Assembly (NCBI GenBank): GCA_019843655.1
Contig: JACDQD010000003.1
Span: 27,268,224-27,332,223, forward strand
DNA from: Lethocerus indicus
Taxonomy: Eukaryota > Arthropoda > Insecta > Hemiptera > Belostomatidae
Direction: 5' to 3'
DNA length: 64,000 bases
The position numbers and the translations under genes are program-made. Within the stretch, counting starts at the first letter, position 1, and each line of letters starts with the position of its first letter. Below, one piece after another: positions 42,601-53,300 of the stretch. The notes under the pieces were generated by a model. That model worked only from the letters and a program-made list of their open reading frames with translations. It made no database searches and was not told where the DNA came from.

Positions 42601-43297
42601 CCACAGTTGTAAGTTTAATTAGTTATGTAAGTAGTTAATGACTTGAATTCAAAAATAACTTGTCTTGTCATAAAATTCGACTACACATAAAAATAACACT
42701 ATACACTATACATAAAAATACTTACATAGTTATATACGGAATAATCTTGACTAATAACAATACTCAAATCTATGGTATACCTATAAATGATTAGCAATCC
42801 AAATGAATGCAACCCTTGAAACATATATTGCAAAATCATTTCTCAATTTCAAAAGAAAATATAAAGTACTCGAGAGAACTTCTTTTTGTGATTACATTAA
42901 CGCGCATTAGGATATACTTTATTTTAAAAGCGCAAAGGAGCAAATCCCAAACCTGTTCCACTTTTAGCCACGGGATTATTTATTTACAGAGTCCAGAGGT
43001 TCGCTCTTTAAACTAAACAGGGGCCGTCTCTGGTCTCTTTTATACGGTTGTTTGATACAATGCCGGCTGTTCTTTTCTTTCGGCGAAAATTCGGGCGGCC
43101 AAAGAAGAGGAGGAGGACGAGGAGTCGAAGTTGGAGCAGGAGATTTTAAATAAATAGCGGACTGTTTATTAGATGTGTCCCTCGAGACTTAACCGACTAA
43201 CATCCCACCGCAACTGACTTGTGTATACTGACGTAATGCCGGCAAGACAAATAACACCTGATCTCCCCTTCTTCTAAACATACCGAACATTGTATGC

Positions 43298-43312
43298 GTG
43301 TGTGTGTGTGTG
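43298..43312. repeat. (GT)n microsatellite
   Basis: A short GT run in intron 1. Confidence 0.85.
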
Positions 43313-46300
43313 GTTTACGGCTTGAAAGTTTGAGATTCAACTCAAACTGGGGTACAACTTATCCCGAATATTTTCCACTCCTTCTTTTCACGCCTGCTCC
43401 ATAAAATAAAGGAAGGAAACAATATTTAAATGAATTATTCGTATAGGAATATAGAGGCACACTATAAGTCACAGTTTAACTTATAGGGCTAGAAGGGCAA
43501 TTTAAAATTAAAAAACGCTATTGAAAATGGTGAGTTGCCGAAACTGGTTAAGCATTAGACCTTGGGCTCTTAGGGGAAGTAACAACCGAATGGGTGCCAG
43601 TTAGGAGTTATATATGGTATAAAAGATTCGCAGATCTGTAGACTGGGTCCGAATATTTGAGGTAGTCAAATTCACAATTAAAAGACTGAGACGCATCTTC
43701 GTTCGCTAACTTTGTTTGCGCGCACACACAAAAAGGTCAATCCCTCTTTCGTGGAACGGCTAAGCAGATGTGGAACGGGAGGAAGGGAGCAGGTAGTGGG
43801 TCGGTTATTGAGGGCAAGTTTAGCTCGTACCGGGATCCCCGTCCAGGTAATGCGGAGCTTCTTTTAGGAGCCCAAAGATTTAGGGTGCCGAATAAACAGA
43901 CGGGCGGCGAGTTTACACCTGGAGCGTTCAAAACCTGCGCACCCTCTTCCACCTTCTGTAAATACCCCCCCCCCGCCCGCTTCACCAACCGCCGCCGCTC
44001 CCCTTCCAACAACAGCTCGAAGAAACACCGTAAATCACTTGGATGGGACAATGCTCAATGTTTTCCGCCAACTGCGGTAAATCGTCAGTGAATCCTCGCA
44101 TTTTGGGAACCGCGTAATTTCCAAGGGCAAGTTCAAACAACGCGTAAACAAACCGCTTACATTTCTTAGTACCGAATATTTATTTCTGGGAGAATTAAAA
44201 AACTCGCAGCTCGGATTTCATTACGAAGGCTATGAATGAAACAATTCGCATAACGAAACAATCATCGGTACTACTACCTCTTCATGGCTGACGGTTTATT
44301 AGGGAATTAAAGCGAACGAGTGGTTTTCTGTGGACAGTCTTGTTTACAATATTTACTGCAGTTTTCACAGACGAACCGAGGTTGTAGAATCAGAGCGCTG
44401 TAAATATGAATGACAGCGGAACGAGGGTTCGTCCCTCCGTGACCGAAAGTGAATCATCATTTGCAGTTCAAAGAAATGAAGGAGTAGCGAGCGACTCCAT
44501 CATTTCCCCCCTTAACGTTATTCGATTCCTGGGCCCCTTTCCACCGGTTATTGAATTGCTTCCGTTTAAAATTGGAGTCATCCAACAGGGCGGAAACGAT
44601 TTTGATTGATGTCGCTCAGCGTGGCCATCACGGGGAGCCCCAAAATTACTTTTCTGGCGTTTAGGTTTTCTGTAATTGAAATTGCTGAGATTATCAATTA
44701 CCGGAGCCGTGGTTCGGACATTTTGAAGTTTGTCTAACCTCTCTCAATAAATGCTCCGTTACGGGTAAAATTGATAAGAAAGATTAGAGGTACGAATTTG
44801 TTCTGTACGTTGTTATGAATTGATCCCCGATTCACCATTCGCGTAACAACATTACGAATTATGTGTTAGTAAATCATTCCCCAAGGTAACCTAATATGAC
44901 TTCAACTAACCACTAAAAATACGAACCAAAGATTAAAAAAACCACATGAAATTCTGTTTTTGAGGCTTTGTTTTTTTTAAGTTCTTTTGGAATAAAATTA
45001 TCCCTCGGATAATATCAACATGTTTCACAATATATTTTTTTGTAATCATTATTCCTATAAATCCTAAAGTCAGTTTTCCGAAACCGAATTGACCGCGTTA
45101 TCTGTACACTGTACTCCGGTAATCCTTCAGGATCTCGAACTCCAATAAACTGATCAATATTTCCCTTCGAGCATCCGACTGCGATATCGGACTCCCGTGT
45201 GATGTTTACACAACAGACGGTTCGGTTCAAAACATGCGATGCACTGTCCTCAAGATAACTCCCGCTCCACATTGCCCAAATATCCACATCGGCCCACTGG
45301 AGGCCGAGAGAGACTGTAATCTGTTTGAAACAAAGAACGAATTCACGCAGAAGACCTTGGACCTGCTGGGCCCATCGGTACGAGTGGAGTGGAACAAACT
45401 GGATCGAAAGCCATTAGACGGAATTATTCATGATGCAAGTCGTGAGACACTCCCTCGCGTGGAAACGGCTTTATCCTGTACCTCTTATAAAATTAAATGG
45501 CGATAAAAATCCTATTCTCTTAAACTAGATTTCTAGAACCTGAAGCTAGAATTTAAATAGTATCCGATAATGCTAAAATCAGTTACGCTGGCTAGTTTTT
45601 GTCTTCATTCCAATCTAGAAATACTCAGAAAACTATGATACGGATGACGATCTGTACGCATATCAGTAGGCAATTAGTTTCGATTTTATCGAATGTTACA
45701 ACTTACATTTCACTTCAAGAATTATATCAGTTTTAACCTATTTCCTATGCACATTTTGAATACACGTACAGAATCGTAGTGTTGACATATTTTACGAACC
45801 GAGTTATTCTAAGTTTGTTATTGTAAGTATTCACGTTTCATTATACAAATTCTTCCGAATTGTACCTCAATTAAATCACATTTTTCAGATTAGCAAATCT
45901 GATTCCAAAATCATTTATCTACACAATCTAACTCCACTTCGGAAGATAGCCTAGTTAGTGACTGAAGAAGGAAGGTCGTAAAGATAGTTGAAAAAGTGGA
46001 AACTCCAGAGATAATTTTCCGCCCTAATAGTTGATATTTTGGTGGTTTTTCGACCGTGAGGACCCCATGGGAGTGGGTGACGGTTTCGGTCAGTCCCGGT
46101 ACTATCTTCACCATCTTCTGCCTAGTTTTACCTGACTGCCCAATATCATGAAAATGATAGCCTACCCTTCCCTAAAAAAAGGACCAGAAAGGAAAAAACG
46201 AAAAACGAAAGAAGGTATGCGGCGGTCATTATTTCCAGAGAATGAGCGGGTCCCGTGCCACGAAAGGTCTGGACGTCTTTTACAATCTATTCGACTAACG

Positions 46301-48979
46301 AAATTTTTTTATGGGACGGTGCCGCACAAATAGATAGATGCACGCTCCAAATCAATCGAGAAATGGGATTTTTGTAGCGGTAATCTCTAAACGCACTATG
46401 AAACTCGGCGGCGTTAGATATTAAGTGCTGCATAAATCTGGTTGGCGGTATATAGAGATGGAGCTAGATGTTGGTGGCTGGACGATTAACGGTACACGGG
46501 GCTTCTATATACCAACAGACAGGGCAGAGCCCACTCACCGCCACAGCTAACTACCTACTAGCTACTCGCTACTAACAACATGCTAATATCAACATGAACC
46601 TGCTCTATCAAAACCACTGAAGATTTGACCGAATTGAATTATCCACCAGTATAGCTCGAATCTTCTTTAGTGCGATCAAATACTTTTGTTTGTACACGTA
46701 TAGAGACCAACCATGTACTCGTATTGGGATATTTTAAAGTGTATAATCAATTTAAAAAGGATTATATTTATTTTTGTCCTGAACTGTGAAGTTATATTTT
46801 AATAATTATAATATAAAGCGTTTTGAGCATTTTCGATTTTCCTGATATTTTCCATTTTCGCACTGAATTTTCGCAAACATATTTCTTGGAAAACATGCAA
46901 TATGTCAATAAAACAACAAATTTAATATGCAGCCAACGAAGTTGTCAAATGCCTTGAAAATACCGATATGGCAAGACCTATTTTGACATATTTTAAGTAG
47001 TATACGACATGCAATATGCCAAAATTTAAGGAATGAATCCTCTTTAAATACTACGGTTATTATCTTTTATGACATTATACAACGGTTACGTACACAACCA
47101 AATATTTGTAAGCACAACTCCTGGCTGTATTTAGTATTTAACTCGTAGTAAAAAAGATAACTGGCCATGGCCGTTCACCGCTTCAATTAACGCACGGGCG
47201 ATAATGTGGAACCAACAGGGTTCCTCGTTCTCAATACTAACTGCAATTCACTCCTCAATTCATTGTCTATACCAGCGGTATAACTTGTGGAAAAAGGTTA
47301 TAATATCTGAACCAATCGCTATAAAATTGAGAATAATTTCATTGTAATAATCCTTAGAAATATTCTACTTTCACTGCTTTTAGTTGCTTACATAAAGTAG
47401 AAACAAATATTCAAGTGTTGATTAGGACCAAAAGGTTGGGTTAAAGGAAAAATGTATTCACCGAAAATAGTTCATCCGGCTGCAAGGACATTTCATGAAA
47501 AAAAGTGGATTTTTCGTTCAGATGATCATCTCGTCTCTCAATTTGTTAATATCACCGTTAATACAAGTGGCTAATTTTTCTATAGTTTTATTGGACGGTC
47601 TAGCACAGTCTAGAAAGGTGGATAGAGGCCTCACATGTGGTTCTGTATTGAGAGGGAAGAATGGAGAGAGTTAATGAAGTGGAGGTGATACGAGGTAGAG
47701 GTAGAAAAGATATGAACGGTCGGTTAGGACGTGAGAGGCAGGTGAACTAAGCCCTGAACTAGGCATTCCTGTCGGCCGCTCCGTCCACCTTATGACAGCC
47801 CCCTGCGGGCAAACTTTTATCCTTTTTCTAATTCTCTTTTTATGGAAGAGAGACCATATTGAGAAACGATAGAAGCCGAAGGGGACCTCAGTAGGTAAGC
47901 TAGTCCCAGCCGCCGGATAACGGTACAAGACAAGAGTTCCCTGCCTCCTTAACAAATAGTAAAATTGAAACGTATATGTTTAACTATGAACATGTGGAGG
48001 GAATTGTAGTTGTTGCAAACTCTTGTTATAGACGGGTGTAATGTTTGAATGTATTGTGGAATATGCTATCAGTATTTTGACAGCGCGAACATCTCGGTTT
48101 AGTGACAATTTACAGCAGTATAAATCTTAGTTCTGTCAAAGAGAATCTTAATCCGTGTTAAGTAATCTTCATACAACAGTAAATGAATATTTTAATGTCA
48201 TTTTCCCATAAGGCGGCATTTATATACATAATTGTTCCAATGTTTTCATCGCTCTCATTTCTGTCTATCCTCTGCTTCGTTGTTAACGAGCGATTACAAT
48301 CTGCGACTATTTCGACATCGGTTTGTTACAATATTGTTTTCCTTCAATTCTCTAAAACTATTTTTCTACATAATTAAGTTTTTAATTCAATGCGCGACAT
48401 TTAAGATTTCCGCCATAGAACCTGACGCTGACGGCATCGTACAGATACTACCAATTGACATTTTGTCTGACTTGCGCCGCTCTAAAATGTAAATTTGGTG
48501 TAACAGAATAGGATTAATATTATGACCTAAGACTAAAAGTTGGGGTATAAAAGCGTCTACCCCTTGTGAGGCGTAAAGAACTGCGGCCTATTGACCCAAT
48601 AGAAAACTTGTTAACCCATAGACCTATGAGCCGGTTTCCAATTGCGAGATCTTTAAGCCTAACAATTTTAAGTTTTTAAACCAGTTTTACCAGTCACATT
48701 GTTACTCTTGTCAGATACGCGCATTTTCTGAATAGGCTGAAATTCGTGTTTACCTCGAATATATTTCCAAGGGCTCTAGAATATTCCGGTAAATATCAAA
48801 TACACCCAACAAGTTTTCGAAGCAGTAATTTTGATATAAAAACGAAATTATCATCCGGTATCAGTTCGAGATGTGACAATTGTTGTAAGCAAAATGTTGT
48901 TACTAACATACTATGGAAAGAAACAACAAATCAGTATCACCAAACAAATGAGAATAGTGTTAGTAAGAGTGGGACTCAC

Positions 48980-50015
48980 CGATGAATTTGCAGAGTACGC
49001 CGGCTTGCAAGGCGCTGCCCGATATCTGAGTGATGGCCAGAAGGAGCTCTCCGACGAGGAGGCAGGCCACGTGGTTGGTCTGACATCTCCAATGGAGAAC
49101 GTGGTAAGTGGAGGGCAGAAGACAGCTAGCGATGAGGGTTACAGCCAAGAAGAACACGGATAAAAAGAGTCCGACGGGGTAGAGGGTGAAACGCAAGTCG
49201 TGCTCGTGGGAGGGCCGCGGTCTGGCGGTGCACGTGAACACGTGCAACTCGTCCGGAGGATGACCCTCGATACGTTCCAGGCAGAATTGGGTACCGGACA
49301 AGAGAGAACCCCCGCCACCTTCCAGGGAACCGTCCTCCCGCATCCAGTGGGTCTTGTTAAGTTGCCCGCCTATCGCGTAGCTGCCGACCTCCTTACAGAC
49401 GGGGAACCCGGAGCCGGCCTCCAGAGCCTCGAACTGGGGGTGGTCGGTGTCGGCGCTGACGCAGGAGCTCCTCTCATCGCTGTATTGGGCCCCGGAGCCG
49501 CAGCACTTGCGTACCTCCGGTCCCTTGGGGACGGGATCGCCGTCCGGGTCTTCCCCGGCGCAGACCAACGCGCCCGTCGAATCGACGCAGTAGGACCGGG
49601 GCGGCACCAGGTCCAGTCCGGGTCTGGCCACAAGGCTCAAGCTTCCGTTATCGAAGAGGACGTAGGGGAAGGAGTCGCTGACGGGTATGAACTCGGGGCG
49701 GGAGCAGGAGGGCCTGGACGCCTCCCATCTCCAGTTCTCGGGGATGGAGCCGGGCTTGAGTAGGGTCCTCTTGGAGGGCGAGTACACGACGGGCGCCCAC
49801 CCGAGCCCGTTGCCCACCCTGCACTCGTCGTCCTTCAGCACTTGGTCGGCCCCGCAGCACTTGAACACCACGACGCGCTCCTCCTCGGCCAGGGCCACCT
49901 CCGGTGACGCCGCCGCCGCCCCGACCGCCACCGCCACCGCCCCCACCACCAGCAACATACCTAACGACCTCCCTAACCTCTCGTCTCTGACACTCATGAC
50001 TCTATTGTATTGCAT
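48980..50015 (-). CDS. Mth-like GPCR, coding exon 1: signal peptide, ectodomain, TM1-TM2
   Basis: This exon encodes residues 1-345 plus one base. The basic N-terminus and hydrophobic run at about 18-36 look like a signal peptide. The ectodomain (about 44-272) has twelve cysteines in two similar modules: CC53-54, C65, C104, C143, C152 and CC171-172, C185, C207, C245, C262. Each module carries an NGSL or DGSL word. N-glycosylation sequons lie at N123 and N220. TM1 is about 279-300, TM2 about 314-332, and TM3 begins at about 340 with C342, the expected partner of C430 in extracellular loop 2. The exon ends ATCG|GTGAGT, phase 1, so the frame beyond 48980 is intronic. The start is the first ATG after an in-frame TGA (50165-50163). 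ATG at 49997 (residue 7) is an alternative, and both have G at -3. The exon is far more GC-rich than the flanking introns. Family assignment is firm; the Mth-like 1 subtype is likely but unproven. Confidence 0.94.
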
Positions 50016-50232
50016 GGCGCGCACAGTGCATGCTTCTCTCTCGGCGCTGGGCCTCACTCGACTGGCTGGCTGGCTGACTGGCTGGCTGGTTGGCTGGCCG
50101 GTGCCGGTTGCCTTTCGGCTGCCGCACGCACGCCTCCCTCCCTCCCACCATTCCTCTCTCCATCATCCCCACCCCACTAACGGCTCGCTCTCCCCTCCAC
50201 GCTCTATCACTCTCCTCTCTCCTCTCCCACAT
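50002..50232 (-). other. Upstream ORF overlapping the main start
   Basis: An ATG at 50232 opens a 76-codon frame, and a later ATG at 50031 opens the last nine codons of the same frame (MHCARHAIQ). Both end at TAG 50004-50002, 11-13 nt past the A of the main ATG at 50015. If the mRNA leader includes either ATG, translation of this ORF would have to be bypassed by leaky scanning, and reinitiation at 50015 would not be possible. ATG 49997 would be the next start for reinitiation. The peptide itself is low-complexity and resembles nothing. Whether the region is transcribed is not visible. Confidence 0.45.
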
Positions 50233-50335
50233 TTTCTCACTCTCTCCTACTCGAAGTACGTCTTGACCCGCCTTCCTTCCTGGCTGGCCCCGTCCTACAC
50301 ACCGCCCCTAACCCAATTATTATTATAAAGATAGG
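50016..50335 (-). promoter_or_regulatory. 5' leader and putative promoter-proximal region of the Mth-like gene
   Basis: Reading on the gene strand towards the start codon, this holds a TTTATAATAA-like A/T stretch (about 50320-50330), an inverted CCAAT (50313-50317), a GGGGCGG box (50302-50308), GAGAG-rich DNA (about 50140-50265) of the kind bound by GAGA factor at insect promoters, and CAGCCAGC repeats. An in-frame TGA at 50165-50163 separates it from the coding frame. The transcription start cannot be placed, and a 5' UTR intron cannot be excluded. The role is inferred only from position and composition. Confidence 0.4.
50061..50098. repeat. CTGG-type tetranucleotide repeat in the 5' leader
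   Basis: An imperfect run of (CTGG)n, interrupted by CTGA and TTGG, lies just upstream of the start codon. On the gene strand it reads as CAGC/CCAG units. It may vary in length between individuals. Confidence 0.85.
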
Positions 50336-53300
50336 AATAATGAGTGTGTGTGTCTGTTTTTATAATAGAGATATTCACTATTATAATTATGTAAAATTTG
50401 AGTTCGTGTTTCCGATTCTATTACGAGTAATCAGATGTTATCGTAAAATTAATTATTCCCGAATTATGAAACAATTCTTATTCGATTACATGATAATCTT
50501 GGGCGTTACAAACTTTCACAAGTTTTTTGAGGAGTACAATAAGGTTCTAAGAAACCTTAATCAAACGGTTTAAAAAGGTCCAAATTTATAATAAATAAAG
50601 TGGCTACTTTTTACCAATAAAGTGGGGCTCCAGAATTGATTGATTTCATTTTTTTTTCTAAGCGTATATTTAGAGGCAATAAATGTCGTATATTTTCGTA
50701 TGTACAGAAAAAACATGTATTTTTTTTTGTATGCAGCGTATAGGCGTTAAGCCGTCGCAAAGGCTTGAGACTGTGACTTGAGTGCACTTTCACTTATGTC
50801 CTCGGGTCATTGCCCTAAAGGCCGATGGTTGGGAAAAGAAGCTCCCGATTTTGTCAATCTTTTCTTCTTTTTTAGTTGTCGGCTACTGACGCATGGCGCA
50901 TTAGCTCCAAGAAGTGGCCGGACACTTGTTTCAATGAAGTATTCAGCGTAGAAAAATAAAATATTTCTGTATAAATTAAGTTCTACATTTCACCAAATAT
51001 TGACTGGGTTTGATATTGTGTACCCGTCACCTCCGAACGTTACCATTCCCAACTGGGACCAACCGAATTATCGAATGTTGCCAAAAGACTTTCGTGCAAG
51101 AAATCACGCTGTTGAAGTCATTTCCAAGAAGGTATTAAATTGACATTGTCAATTTAACGGGTACAAATGTCTCAAAAGAAGGAATACGGGAAGGAATGAG
51201 GAGGGGTTTTACTGTTGGCAAGGAGGAGGAGTGAGGGCCGTTGAGGCGCTGAGGCATGTGAAGTAGGCGCGCACTTATCGCCCCTCCCGTGACCACACTC
51301 CTCCGGGGGGGCGGGAAGGCACTCGGTTTATCGTAGTTAGGAAGCTTCCTCGGGGGGGTACTTCTTTCACCGATAGCATAAATCTGTAGTTAGTCGACCG
51401 AGAATGCCGATAATCTGGCCGCGAGGTTCGTATAATAATTAGGTGACCGAACCAGAGATCTAAATTAAATAAAGTAACTATAAACGAACTAATGATCGCC
51501 TAACAAAATGATTCAATAGATATGCGCACGCTAATTCCTCGGTATTCAACTACGGGTCTATACCAACAACCCGATCTTAATAAAGCCCTAATTTCGGGTC
51601 TTTTGAGTAGGAGAATTGGCCCCGAGTTATGTGGGCGGCGGGTGGCGGTAGATTGAAAAGAACAGGTAGAGGGAGGGCGGTAGCGGGGGTTAATGGAGGG
51701 AGGAGTTTAGGGGCGGACAAAGGGACTAACAATAGTGGGCCTGGCATGTTGGAACGGGCCCAGCGCAAGGGATGAGTTGGGAGCGTTGAGAGTGGTCGGT
51801 GGTGTGGGGGGGAAGGGGGAGGCGTATCCAACCTGGAGATTTACTATCTTTTCCCAGTATGATAGTTCCTCTGGGTTCGGTCGCCCCCTACTGTTAGCCA
51901 CAAATCTCATTCCATGACTCTCCGATCTTTCTTTATTTCCCGTCGTTCTTCGGAAAATCCCGCGTGATGATATACCATACAAAGCGAACCATCGACGTTA
52001 TAGCGTGAGCACACAAAATATTTACTAAACCGGCACGAGGAAAATTGAGATAACCGTTTATAGTGATCAGAAGAAAATTCTACTCGTCCCCCCTGTCATA
52101 CGAATCAGATTAAGGTATTTCTTGAGTTCCACTGTGGCTTCTTCAAATGCTACGGCGGGCAATGAGAAACAGGAAAAGGAACACCACAATGGTGATACAT
52201 AAATGTGGAAATGAAATTCTATAAATATAACGCGAATTTTATTTATTTATATGATATATTTAAATCAAGTGGGCACTTCCTTTTCAGGCGTCTCCAAGGA
52301 ACGTACGTGAATGGAAATACAATTCCATAATTAGAATACGCTCATTGGCTGCAGCAAATACTGCGGAGTAGTTACAGTCCGACGAACATTTTCTATTCTA
52401 CCGAATATGCGTTTTAAATTCCTTCTTTTGTTTATATTCGGAAATTTATTAATCATTTTTGTGATTCCTATAATATACAGAATATACAGATTAATATTCC
52501 GTTCGAAGCCCTAAAATCGCAAGAATAACGATTGAGTACTTATTTCAGCCTGGAGCTGTAGACCTAGACTTAGGCCTAGCCCACACCCGGAACCGGTACG
52601 CTATTGGGTGTGGAGGCCATAATGGAGTGCGGAATTTCGTGGCGATCTATTGGAGTCTGTCACGTACCAAGCGCACGCACCGGATTTGGTAGAACTTCGG
52701 CTCGGCTGAAGAGACGTGGGAAACCGCCGCCCAGAAGAAAGGGAGGTTTCGCCATCCGTCTTGGATTCCGTGTACTCTGTCCTGTTCGCTCTCCGCATCA
52801 CTCAAGTCGGCCCTTGAACAGAGAATAGAGAATCGGCAACGTCTATGGATAGATCAACAACTGTCCAATTATACTATGAAATTTTATACGAGGGTTTCCT
52901 GGAAGACTATTGAAGCTTGCTCCTGGTTTAATTGTGTTCAAGAGTAAGCAGGAGCTTGAAAAACACGTTTATCCACGTTGGACACGAATAAAATCGTTAA
53001 AATACAATTACCGTCTTCCTGCCACAGTCTATAAGTCAAGTTGCTGAGTAGTCCTCCTTCGCGAAATTAGTACACAGCTATTTTGTTATACGCTAACCAT
53101 TATGCGTGTATTTAATATCACGTCACAGGAAAGACACGGACGGTGGCTCTAACGTTTTATACCAGTCGACGGCTGAATGAAATGTTTTTCTGCTAAACGA
53201 AATTGGAGAAAAATTGACGGGGGAGGGATATTTCGAGCGGAAATTCGGGCGAAATGCAGCCCCAGTGGGGTGTTGAGTTAACGCCAGACTGAACTGGAAA

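Larger units (their letters stand above)
20673..48979 (-). other. Intron 1 (28.3 kb)
   Basis: This intron runs from donor GTGAGT at 48979 to acceptor TTGCAG at 20673 and splits the receptor in TM3. It is AT-rich with scattered GC-richer islands. Simple repeats lie at 25855-25942 (CT then GA, inverted), 26454, 30492, 30673 and 43298. Open frames such as 28312-28575 plus, 41517-41843 plus and 45234-45506 plus match nothing I know. No nested gene, RNA gene or mobile-element protein is evident. An intron this long near the 5' end is a usual place for enhancers, but none is proven here. Confidence 0.85.
1..50015 (-). other. Mth-like GPCR gene (partial): exons 1-4 with introns
   Basis: This is the span of a minus-strand gene running from its start codon to beyond the left window edge. 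Four coding exons (50015-48980, 20672-20594, 1041-857, 416-278) join in matching phase to 1,439 nt, or 479 complete codons plus 2 nt. The product has a signal peptide, a cysteine-rich ectodomain of about 270 residues, and TM1 to TM5 of a secretin-class receptor. TM6, TM7, the cytoplasmic tail and the 3' UTR are missing because the window ends. The introns are 28,307, 19,552 and 440 nt, followed by an unfinished fourth. The family is Methuselah-like. The Mth-like 1 (Mist) subtype is my best guess, based on the long two-module ectodomain and the words HVLHWRCQTNHVACLL and TARELTCGLWK, but it is recalled rather than searched. Confidence 0.9.

Noticed and set aside
45234..45506. Plus-strand frame of 90 codons with ordinary amino-acid composition
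   Set aside because: I recognise no domain, and the only support is openness. RNA or conservation data would be needed to revive it.
48960..48979. Continuation of the exon 1 frame to the stop at 48960
   Set aside because: GTGAGT follows ATCG at 48979. The residues after it are not receptor-like, and exon 2 continues TM3 in the right phase.
50055..50057. GTG as the start of the receptor
   Set aside because: It is not a plausible animal start codon. The first in-frame ATG after the upstream stop is at 50015.
49200..50328. Long plus-strand open frames (187 and 213 codons) opposite exon 1
   Set aside because: They are antisense to the clear receptor exon. Their length comes from its GC-rich codons, and their translations are Gly/Ala/Pro/Ser-rich with no family resemblance.
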